The translations under genes and the position numbers were made by a program. A DNA stretch of 64,000 nt. It comes from Liolophura sinensis (lineage: Eukaryota > Mollusca > Polyplacophora > Chitonida > Chitonidae). Of the stretch, positions 23,701 to 35,700 are shown one piece after another. Every line of letters starts with the position of its first letter. The stretch's first letter is position 1. Where the stretch lies: NCBI RefSeq assembly GCF_032854445.1, contig NC_088302.1, positions 10,721,338 through 10,785,337 on the forward strand, written 5' to 3'. Under the pieces are notes generated by a model. The model did no database searches. It saw nothing but the letters and a program-made list of their open reading frames with translations, and was not told where the DNA came from.

Positions 23701-26700
23701 TGTGGTGTTAGGAATGGTGTGGTGTTATGAATGGTGTGGTGTTATGAATGGTGTGGTGTTGGAAATGTTGTGGTGTTAGGAATGCTGTGGTTTTATGAAT
23801 GCTGTGGTGTTAGGAATGCTCTGGTATTAGGAATGCTGTAGTGTTAGGAAGGCTGTGGAGTTAGGAATGCTGTGGAGTTAGGAATGCTGTGGTGTTAGGA
23901 AGGCTGTGATGTTAGGAATGGTGTGGTGTTATGAATGGTGTGGTGTTGGAAATATTGTGGTGTTAGGAATGCTGTGCTTTTATGAATGGTGTGGTGTTAG
24001 GAATGTTGTGGTGTTAGGAATGGTGTGGTGTTATGAATGGTGTGGTGTTAGGAATGTTGTGGTGTTAGGAATGGTGTGGTGTTATGAATGGCGTGGTGTT
24101 AGGAATGCCTTGGTTTTAGGAATGCTTACTAAGAATAATTACCAGCTGCAATATATTTGTGAAAACGGAGATGCTCTTTAAATAAAATGAAATGAAAAAT
24201 GTGAAATCCCACTGTGACTACGCTTGATTAAATCTACCATACCTAAAATTCAGCTTAGGCTATCATCGCCTTAAGATGCCTATCTCTAACACCAGCCAAT
24301 CAGAATCGATTGTGTCTCCAGAACGTTAAGGGAAACGTGAATCCCAATGTTGTACCATGCGATATCTCGAAGTTCAGGAGGAATGATCTCAGTACTTAAG
24401 TGCTACATCTGATAATAATGTTTTTTACCAGTTTCGATCAAGTGGGATATTGGGAAAGCCAACGCGACTGACGGAAATTTAACATGTGTATTACTGTTCA
24501 GATTCTTATTAGAGCAGCCAAGGAATGCTGTGGTGTTAGGAAGGCTGTGGAGTTAGGAAAGCTGTGGAGTTAGGAAAGCTGTGGAGTTAGGAAGGCTGTG
24601 GAGTTAGGAAGGCTGTGGAGTTAGGAAAGCTGTGGAGTTAGGAATGCTGTGGAGTTAGGAAAGCTGTGCAGTTAGGAAAGCTGTGGAGTTAGGAAGGCTG
24701 TGGAGTTAGGAAAGCTGTGGAGTTAGGAAGGCTGTGGAGTTAGGAAAGCTGTGGAGTTAGGAAGGCTGTGGAGTTAGGAAGGCTGTGGAGTTAGGAAAGC
24801 TGTGGAGTTAGGAAGGCTGTGGAGTTAGGAAGGCTGTGGAGTTAGGAAAGCTGTGGAGTTAGGAATGCTGTGGTGTTAGGAATGGTGTGGTGTTATGAAT
24901 GGTGTGGTGTTATGAATGGTGTGGTGTTGGAAATGTTGTGGTGTTAGGAATGCTGTGGTTTTATGAATGCTGTGGTGTTAGGAATGCTCTGGTATTAGGA
25001 ATGCTGTAGTGTTAGGAAGGCTGTGGAGTTAGGAATGCTGTGGAGTTAGGAATGCTGTGGTGTTAGGAAGGCTGTGATGTTAGGAATGGTGTGGTGTTAT
25101 GAATGGTGTGGTGTTGGAAATATTGTGGTGTTAGGAATGCTGTGCTTTTATGAATGGTGTGGTGTTAGGAATGTTGTGGTGTTAGGAATGGTGTGGTGTT
25201 ATGAATGGTGTGGTGTTAGGAATGTTGTGGTGTTAGGAATGGTGTGGTGTTATGAATGGCGTGGTGTTAGGAATGCCTTGGTTTTAGGAATGCTTACTAA
25301 GAATAATTACCAGCTGCAATATATTTGTGAAAACGGAGATGCTCTTTAAATAAAATGAAATGAAAAATGTGAAATCCCACTGTGACTACGCTTGATTAAA
25401 TCTACCATACCTAAAATTCAGCTTAGGCTATCATCGCCTTAAGATGCCTATCTCTAACACCAGCCAATCAGAATCGATTGTGTCTCCAGAACGTTAAGGG
25501 AAACGTGAATCCCAATGTTGTACCATGCGATATCTCGAAGTTCAGGAGGAATGATCTCAGTACTTAAGTGCTACATCTGATAATAATGTTTTTTACCAGT
25601 TTCGATCAAGTGGGATATTGGGAAAGCCAACGCGACTGACGGAAATTTAACATGTGTATTACTGTTCAGATTCTTATTAGAGCAGCCAAGGAATGCTGTG
25701 GTGTTAGGAAGGCTGTGGAGTTAGGAAAGCTGTGGAGTTAGGAAAGCTGTGGAGTTAGGAAGGCTGTGGAGTTAGGAAGGCTGTGGAGTTAGGAAAGCTG
25801 TGGAGTTAGGAATGCTGTGGAGTTAGGAAAGCTGTGCAGTTAGGAAAGCTGTGGAGTTAGGAAGGCTGTGGAGTTAGGAAAGCTGTGGAGTTAGGAAGGC
25901 TGTGGAGTTAGGAAAGCTGTGGAGTTAGGAAGGCTGTGGAGTTAGGAAGGCTGTGGAGTTAGGAAGGCTGTGGAGTTAGGAAAGCTGTGGAGTTAGGAAG
26001 GCTGTGGAGTTAGGAAGGCTGTGGAGTTAGGAAAGCTGTGGAGTTAGGAATGCTGTGGTGTTAGGAATGGTGTGGTGTTATGAATGGTGTGGTGTTATGA
26101 ATGGTGTGGTGTTGGAAATGTTGTGGTGTTAGGAATGCTGTGGTTTTATGAATGCTGTGGTGTTAGGAATGCTCTGGTATTAGGAATGCTGTAGTGTTAG
26201 GAAGGCTGTGGAGTTAGGAATGCTGTGGAGTTAGGAATGCTGTGGTGTTAGGAAGGCTGTGATGTTAGGAATGGTGTGGTGTTATGAATGGTGTGGTGTT
26301 GGAAATATTGTGGTGTTAGGAATGCTGTGCTTTTATGAATGGTGTGGTGTTAGGAATGTTGTGGTGTTAGGAATGGTGTGGTGTTATGAATGGTGTGGTG
26401 TTAGGAATGTTGTGGTGTTAGGAATGGTGTGGTGTTATGAATGGCGTGGTGTTAGGAATGCCATGGTTTTAGGAATGCTTACTAAGAATAATTACCAGCT
26501 GCAATATATTTGTGAAAACGGAGATGCTCTTTAAATAAAATGAAATGAAAAATGTGAAATCCCACTGTGACTACGCTTGATTAAATCTACCATACCTAAA
26601 ATTCAGCTTAGGCTATCATCGCCTTAAGATGCCTATCTCTAACACCAGCCAATCAGAATCGATTGTGTCTCCAGAACGTTAAGGGAAACGTGAATCCCAA

Positions 26701-29700
26701 TGTTGTACCATGCGATATCTCGAAGTTCAGGAGGAATGATCTCAGTACTTAAGTGCTACATCTGATAATAATGTTTTTTACCAGTTTCGATCAAGTGGGA
26801 TATTGGGAAAGCCAACGCGACTGACGGAAATTTTACATGTGTATTACTGTTCAGATTCTTATTAGAGCAGCCAAGGAATGCTGTGGTGTTAGGAAGGCTG
26901 TGGAGTTAGGAAAGCTGTGGAGTTAGGAAAGCTGTGGAGTTAGGAAGGCTGTGGAGTTAGGAAGGCTGTGGAGTTAGGAAAGCTGTGGAGTTAGGAATGC
27001 TGTGGAGTTAGGAAAGCTGTGCAGTTAGGAAAGCTGTGGAGTTAGGAAGGCTGTGGAGTTAGGAAAGCTGTGGAGTTAGGAAGGCTGTGGAGTTAGGAAA
27101 GCTGTGGAGTTAGGAAGGCTGTGGAGTTAGGAAGGCTGTGGAGTTAGGAAGGCTGTGGAGTTAGGAAAGCTGTGGAGTTAGGAAGGCTGTGGAGTTAGGA
27201 AGGCTGTGGAGTTAGGAAAGCTGTGGAGTTAGGAATGCTGTGGAGTTAGGAAAGCTGTGGAGTTAGGAATGCTGTGGTGTTAGGAATGGTGTGGTGTTAT
27301 GAATGGTGTGGTGTTATGAATGGTGTGGTGTTGGAAATGTTGTGGTGTTAGGAATGCTGTGGTTTTATGAATGCTGTGGTGTTAGGAATGCTCTGGTATT
27401 AGGAATGCTGTAGTGTTAGGAAGGCTGTGGAGTTAGGAATGCTGTGGAGTTAGGAATGCTGTGGTGTTAGGAAGGCTGTGATGTTAGGAATGGTGTGGTG
27501 TTATGAATGGTGTGGTGTTGGAAATATTGTGGTGTTAGGAACGCTGTGGTGTTATGAATGGTGTGGTGTTAGGAATGTTGTGGTGTTAGGAATGGTGTGG
27601 TGTTATGAATGGCGTGGTGTTAGGAATGCCATGGTTTTAGGAATGCTTACTAAGAATAATTACCAGCTGCAATATATTTGTGAAAACGGAGATGCTCTTT
27701 AAATAAAATGAAATGAAAAATGTGAAATCCCACTGTGACTAATGAGATTGCTAACGTCTTTTGTGCGGTTTGCTTTTGTGCATATTGGCACAGTGTATTT
27801 GTCTTTATAAATTCAATTTTATTATTCAGGTAGCATTTTTATCGCGTGGAGAAACTGTTGTCCCCTCTACCTCATCTCCTGTTTACTTAAAATAAACCAA
27901 TGGCCAGTTTGATTTAGAACGTTCAGGCTGACTATACAGGAGACTCATTATACAGGAAACAGATTATATAGGTCACTGACTACACAAGACACTGACTATA
28001 CAGGGCACTGACTATACAGGAGACTCACTATACAGGAGACTGGCTATACAGGTCACTGGCTATGCAAGACACTAACTATACAGGAAGCTGACTGTACAGG
28101 GGGCTGACTATACAGGACAGTAGCTATAGAGGTTTCTTTCTATACAGGAGTGACTATACATAACACTGACTATACAGGAGGCTGACTATACAGGACACCT
28201 ACTATTCAGGAGGCTGACTATACAGGACACAAACTATACAGGTACTATATTATACAGTGTCTTACTATATAGTAGTGACTATACAGGGGGCTGACTATAC
28301 AGGACACTGACTATGCAGAACGCCTACTAAAGAGGAGACTATACAGGACACCTACTATACAGGAGACTGACTATACAGGAGACACTGACTATACAGGACA
28401 CTGACTATAGAAGACACTGACTATACAGGACACGGACTACACAGGATACTGACTATAGAATACACTGACTATACAGGAGACACTGACTATACAGGACTCT
28501 GACTATACAGGAAACTGACTATACAGGAGACTGACTATACAGGAGACTGACTATACAGGAGGCTGACTATATAGGAGGCTGGCTGTAGAGAAAACTGACT
28601 AGATAGGACACTGACCATACTGAGCACTGACTACGCAGGACAACGACTATGCAGGAGACTGACTATACAAGAAACTGACTCAGCAGGACGGCGACTATAT
28701 AGGACACTAACTATATAGGAGACTTGGTTATACTCCCCAATGTGGGCTTTGAGTGCCGAAGACAATAATTATACAAACCATAAGCCTGGCATACACGGGA
28801 GCTCAAGAGACAACTCAACTCAGCCTAAATCAACCGGTCACAAGCGCTCGTGTATGCAAAATAACAATTCGACTCAAAAGAAATCAATGCTAGCTGTTTG
28901 TACACAAGAGTGCTTACGTCCAACGATTGTGTAAAATAACATCACTTGTCGGTTGGCGAGTGTACTAGGACCAATTCCGCACGCAACAATTTAGTGGAGT
29001 GGCATTTTCAGTCCCCGTGCATGTCCAGTTTTAAGCGGAACTATCTGCACGCAGTTTGAATGTGGATGCATATTTGCTGAATCCGCTCGTTCACACCCTA
29101 GCCCGTCACCTCCCTCACCAAAAAGTCTTTGCCCGTAATGTTGTCAAAGTAAAAATGGCCTACCTCCGAAGTCCCATTTGTCGACAAGCTACTTTGGCAG
29201 CCTGAGACGAAAAGTGCCTCCTGCACACTGTTCCCCATCGGCCGTTCACGGACACTTCCAGACGACCAGAGGTACTCGATGGTCCACCCACCAAACGCAT
29301 AGGCAACGTCTCTCCTGTATGTCATAAGTATGATAAGAGACAAATTTTAGCCGATCCTTAAATTTATGTCTGGGATAACCCGTCTTTATGCGAAAAAAAT
29401 GGCAGGCCAGCAAGTACTTCTTTGTTCCGGCTGACTAAAATGATGTTATGTTTAGAAATTATGAGAAAAAAAGTGATGAATGAAATTATTAAAAGTAAGA
29501 AAAGAAGTCCATCAAATGCACCATAAAAATTTATAGCGTCACCCTCCCTTTGGGGGAGTCAGTCTGGTTACCCAGAAAGAACACGTATTTAAATGATTAA
29601 GTAATGCCTTCCGTAATAATCAATGCCGATATCAACTTCGTATGGATTCGTTAGCGATTGTTTTATTTTCAGTGAGCACTGCATCCAGATCGATCTCCAT

Positions 29701-32700
29701 ACTTCTTTAGTCAACACCGCAATATATCGGTGGTCTCCATTTTTTTTTATAGTTAATGCATTTTTTTTCATCATAAATCTAAATTATCTTTTAGGCTTTT
29801 AGGCACCTCGAAGAAAAACAACTCAGTCAGGTCTACCATGCTGATGCAGTAGCTCATCTCTTGAGAGGGGAAAACTCAATGAATAAAAATGTTGCTGATG
29901 GGGAATTTGTAATGTTAACACTGCCGATGGTCCTTTTACGAAAGAGATTATTCCTTTTAGTGTCCCAAACCCAATAAGAAGGTGGAAAAGTGCGTAAAAT
30001 GTGTGCAGTGAGGACCACCAGAAACCATATGATAAGAATGAGAATGATTATGGCTTAACGCCACATCGGCAATATTTCAACCATATCGTGGCGACCATAT
30101 GATAAGAGAGGAAACATTATGTTAATGAGGTTAATTGTTTTGTGGATTCTAAATTAAAATATAAATGAATAAATGAACGATTATGGTCTGGAGCTACTTC
30201 AGAAATATTGCAGCCATAATGTGGCAAGAACATGTTTAAAAGATGGAAATGGTTTTCATTGCAATGATAACATTTAGAATGAAACAAAAATAGACGGATA
30301 TTTTCGAAACAAGTAGAACAAATTTGAATGACAAGTTTGATCAGCAGAACTCATTTAATATTGATTGTATATAGTTCTTATACAATGGTTTCCAGTATCA
30401 TGAAGTATAATTTTTATACAATAAACTGAAAAATATGCATTGAATATTTAGCAACACTGAATTTAACCATGGCACATAACACACCTTAAGAGCAAATCTG
30501 AAGTGGATCTGCATGTACATGTATTCTGTTCACCGGGCCCACACGGGAGAGCTCCAGGTTAATCGATTTTCACATTAAGCTTCTCTACAGGGCTGAGGTC
30601 TTAGTCTTTTTACTTCCAAAGGGGGGAGTAAGTGATTTGCCTTTTAGTCTTCGTCTTCAAACTGCTTTCTGAGTGAAACTTTTGAGTATCCTGGCAATTC
30701 TTATCCTACCTCTCAGTCTAGGGTATAATTATGTTCTCTTCGAGAATACAAAAGCTTTGGAGGTTTACCACAAATTGATGCTTCTTGAAAATATCAAATC
30801 CGCGTAGTGGACTTAGATATTAGGAGGGCTCGTGTGGAAAAACTAATTGGCTTAATATCTACAAGCTAATTACCAGACTGTCAACTTTGACCGTTTTGTC
30901 AAAATGACCCGGAAAACGTAGCATAAACGCTCGCTAAATCGTAGAAGCTAACCCAGGATTTCTTTGACAAACATATATGACAGAATTGCGCTCAGTATAT
31001 GTTCTATTTACGCACATAATTTTAGGCGTCTACGAGATCTGATTTGAAGGATATAATGACCAATAACTTTGTCGAAAGGCGTCGCCTTATTGAGTACACA
31101 TTTCGTATGCATGTGACTGGTGTCTGTAAGCTTACTTACTAAGCGTTTTGCAGGAAACTGCCACATCTTTGTCATGCGTACACAGACCGGATGTTGCTGT
31201 CCTCCGGGTACATGTTAGCAAGGACGTCTCATTACCCTTACAGTTGAACGCATAAGGCCAAACGATCGTGTTTAGATCTGCCAGTCCGAAACCCTCATTT
31301 GGCCAGACAGTTGCATGGAATCTGAATGGAAGAAGTAGTTTTTATCAGTCTTGGCGGCCATATAAACATAACCTGTTAACGAATGAAAGTTGTAACCGCA
31401 TTCAGAAATAGCCCCTTTGTATTTTCCCCAGGGACCGGCACACATGACGCAACACGGAATAGGGGTGGTGGGAGGTAAGGGGTTGGGGTGGGGTGGGTGT
31501 GGGGGAGTCTGGGGAAGGATGTACACACCACAGATGGAAGGAGACACACACAAAAAGCAAAGCTTACATAACCGCAAGTGATGGTGGTGGGGGAGCGTCT
31601 TAGCACACGCTAAAGCGGGGCATTCCATTCGAAGGTGTCAGGAGTGGCTCAGTACACACACTACATCAGAGCTTACAAAATTTGCACACACTAAAGCAGG
31701 GCTTACAAAATGGGTACACACCACAGTTTGGGGCTAACTTCGGAGATGGATGTTTTGGCGGCATATACTACAATAGGGAACACTCTGAACGATGTTGGAG
31801 CGACACACACAACAGTGGTGAACACTGTTAGGGATGTTGGGGACACACTCACCACAACATGAGAACGCTATGAGGGATGTTGGAGCGGCACACTTTACAG
31901 TGGAGCACACTGTGAGGGATGTCGGGGCGGCACACACTACAGTCGGGAACACTGTGAAGGATGTCGGGGCGGCACACACTACAGTCGTTAACACTGTGAG
32001 GGATGTCGGGACGGCTCACACTACAGTGGGGAAACACTGTGAGGGATGTTGCGGTGACCCACACTACAGGGTGGGAACACTGTCAGGGATGTTGGGGTTG
32101 GCACACTCTGCAGTGGGGAAACACTATGAGGGATGTTGGGGTGACACACACTACAGGGTGGGGACACTGTCAGGGATGTTTGGGCGACACACAATACAAT
32201 GGAGGAACGCTGTGAGGGATGTTGGGGTGACACACACTACAGGGTGGGAACACTGTCAGGGATGTTTGGGCGGCACACAGTACAATGGAGGAACACCGTG
32301 AGGGATGTTGGTGTGACACACACTACAGGGTGGGAACACTGTCAGGGATGTTTGGGCGGCACACAGTACAATGGAGGAACACTGTGAGGGATGTTGGGGT
32401 GACACACACTACTGGGTGGGAACACTGTCAGGGATGTTGGGGTGACACACTGTCAGGGATGTTGGGGCGGCACACAGTACAATAGAGGAACACTGTTAGA
32501 GATGTTGGGGTGACACACACTACAGCGTGGGAACACTGTCAGGGATGTTGGGGCGGCACACAATACAATGGAGGAACACTGTTAGAGGTGTTGGGGTCTC
32601 ACACACTACAGCGTTGGCACATTGCGAAGAGGGATGTGTTGGCCTCGCAGACTACAGCAGTGGCACACTGCGAAGAGGGATGTGTTGGCCGCGCAGACTA

Positions 32701-35700
32701 CAGCGGTGGCACACGGCGAAGAGGGATGTTGGGGCGGCACGCACTACAGCGGTGGCAGACTGCGAAGAGGGATGTGTTGGCAACGCAGACTACAGATTAT
32801 ATTAAATCTGATTTACGTGGGTTCGGGTCTTGTATTCCAAAAACGAACTAGAAACAACTGAAATCCAGTCTAAATTCAATGGCTTCCTTTAAAACTGGAT
32901 GTTTTACCTCCTTGGGAAATGACGTCTTTCTCTACAGACGACTCCAGCTTCACGGTCAGAGAAACCCTGGCTGCAGAAGGTCCACCAAATGTGACCGAGC
33001 TTCATCTCGACACGACCCACTTTACCGTCACCTCCCACAAGACGAACTTCGTAATCCCGAACTGCAGTGCAAAAAGCGAAACACACAGGGGAATGAATAT
33101 CGTCAGTCAGAGACATGCTAGGCCCTTCCCTAAACTGACTTCTGGCTGACGAGGTCTGGGAAAAGCCTACTCGCGGTCCATTCTCCTATATCCAATTTTG
33201 GATTTTGTACGTTGGGCTGTTTCACTCTGTTGCATTCTTAAACAGTAATTCTGAGTGGTTAAAGGGATTCTCAACATTGAAAGGCGCTGTTTGATAGATT
33301 TGTGCATATGACGGAGATGTACGGTGATCTGAGACCCTTTCAGAAAGCATGCATCAAACCATTATTCTATAAAGTGATGAACAACAATCAAATAAACATA
33401 TAAACAAATTTCCTGACAGCCTAAAAGGTACAGCTTTTAAAAACATCGCAAATTTGGAGTTCCAATGCGAAATCAGTGGGAAATCTTTATATCATACCGA
33501 GAGCTCATTATGGGAAATCTTTCCATCAGCCGAAATGGGATATTTCCCCAAGACAGCTAATAAATAATCTTTAACAACATCATTAACGAGGAAAAAGCTT
33601 TTTGACTGCACAATTCCTTTGCTACGGTCCTATACTTATAACACATGTCTGCTATAATTCCCGATAAGACTATTTGCAATTAAACACAAATTAAAACGAA
33701 GATTGTCAAAACATATCACCTTCACAACACAAAAACTTGCTCCAATTTTGAAATTTAACAGGTATACAGTGATGACTTACTACCTACTTGACCAATGATT
33801 TTCTACCTGCGTGAGGTCACATTCCCGACTGATAATTTACGACCTGCGTGAGGGCACATTCCTGACTGATGGTTTACGACCTGCGTGAGCGCACATTTCC
33901 AACTAATTTCCTACTACCTGCGTAGGCTCTCATTTCTGACTGATGATTTACTACCTGGGTCGGCTCTCATTTCCGACTGATGATTTATTATCTGCGTGAG
34001 AATGCATTTCTGACCAATTTCCGACTGATAACGTACAAAACGAGCACACAATTCCGACTGATGACTTTAAAAAACTAGCACACAATTCCGACTGATGACT
34101 CACAAAACGAACACACAATTCCAACTGGGCCGTTACAGACGTGGGACACTTCTCTGGTACACTCAGACAGGCTTTCCTCTGTGCCGCTGCATTTAAAACG
34201 CACATTCTCGATATCCGGCCTGTTATCCCACGTAAAGATCGCACTTCCGGGGATCGCACGAACGTAAGTGCTGGAACAGACACATTTATAGTTTTAAAAT
34301 ACAGCAACACTAAAAGAAAACACACACACAATTGAAATAATTACTATAAATACTATTATATATATATATACATGTATGTTTGCGACTTGGAGCCAAATGA
34401 TCACATAGAAACCAACACAGGTGGTGAATTTGTGACTAGAGGCAGAAAAGATCATAGAAACCATCACAGGTGGTATATTTTGGACATTAAGAAACCAGCA
34501 CAGGTGGTACATGTATGTTTGCGATTCGGAGCCCGGTGATCCCATAGAAACCAACACAGGTGGTGTATTTGTGACTAGAGCAAGGGGAACCCACAGAAAC
34601 CAACACAGTTAGTATATTTGCCACTCGGGCCAGGTGAGCCAACAGATACCAACACAGGTGGTATATTTAAGACTCGCGGGTTTAGCACACAAAAAAGGTC
34701 TCTCATCCCATGCGCAAAATTCCCACCTGGGCTGTCTCATTTCTCGACACGCAACTTTGGCTACATTATCATCTATGATTCTGGTGTCACACACGGGCGT
34801 CCAATTCCCCCTGAGGTACACTTCCAAACGTCCTGTTGTTCTCAGTAAAGTAATGGACTTGTCGAATAGTCGTGGAGAGAAGTCCTTCCTTACTCCACCT
34901 ACAAGGAATTATGTTAAAAAGTACTTTGTGCAGATTATTTATAATTGATATCCTGGTATTTAATTTAATGGGTCTGTGTAAATATCACTTGTTCTTAGGA
35001 ATGCGCTATTCAGCCAGAAAAAATGTGCTGCTATGCACTGATGATAACTGATGACTTATTTAACATTCATATAGGCCTCTTACATTCCACAAAGGCGGTG
35101 AAATTACACGGTATAGCATCTGTCATAGGGGCGTGAGGACATTCGATGAGTCGAGATTCATTTCCTCTGCACCTAAAGCTGAGTAGCGTGAAATTTGCAC
35201 CTGGCATTTTAAGCGTGTGATACTTGTAAACCTTCACAACTGAACTGAAAAAGAGAAAATAAAAAACATAGATTGATGAAAGTACCATATCGTGAACTGC
35301 AGGAAACCTGTCCGAAAGGCTAATCAATGTGTTATGATTTCCGCGTTAAAATAAGTAAGAAGTTAACTCTGCTTTCAACAACAATGTATTTACCATCATT
35401 GCTTTGTTCTATTAATGTTTAACGATGAATTATAAAACTGTTATGTAATTGTGTATTTATTTCATTCTCTATTCAATTAATCTTACTGTTACTGAATTTA
35501 TCACCAAAGAGTTGTCTAGGATCCTGGACCGTCAATCATCACAGCGATTTTTCTAGTCCTTAAACGGTTCTTAGATTTTTCCCTGGCAGCTGAAAGTAGG
35601 CAAGGTAAGATAATTCGGCTGCTACAACACATACATATTTAACGTCAACAAAAGACGTTATACTGTCCACATGGCGCTTTCATTGTGTACTGTTATACTG

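Noticed and set aside
23053..27741. CRISPR-like or coding interpretation of the regular repeats
   Set aside because: Repeats are contiguous with no unique spacers, and the setting is a eukaryotic intron.
31272..32861. Open frames of 60-155 codons on both strands
   Set aside because: Explained by the 43-bp minisatellite, and by purine/pyrimidine-rich sequence next to the SRCR4 exon.
33831..34331. Long minus-strand frame ending in the 37-bp repeat taken as one exon
   Set aside because: The SRCR motifs are in another frame with good splice sites; the long frame is a shadow plus repeat.
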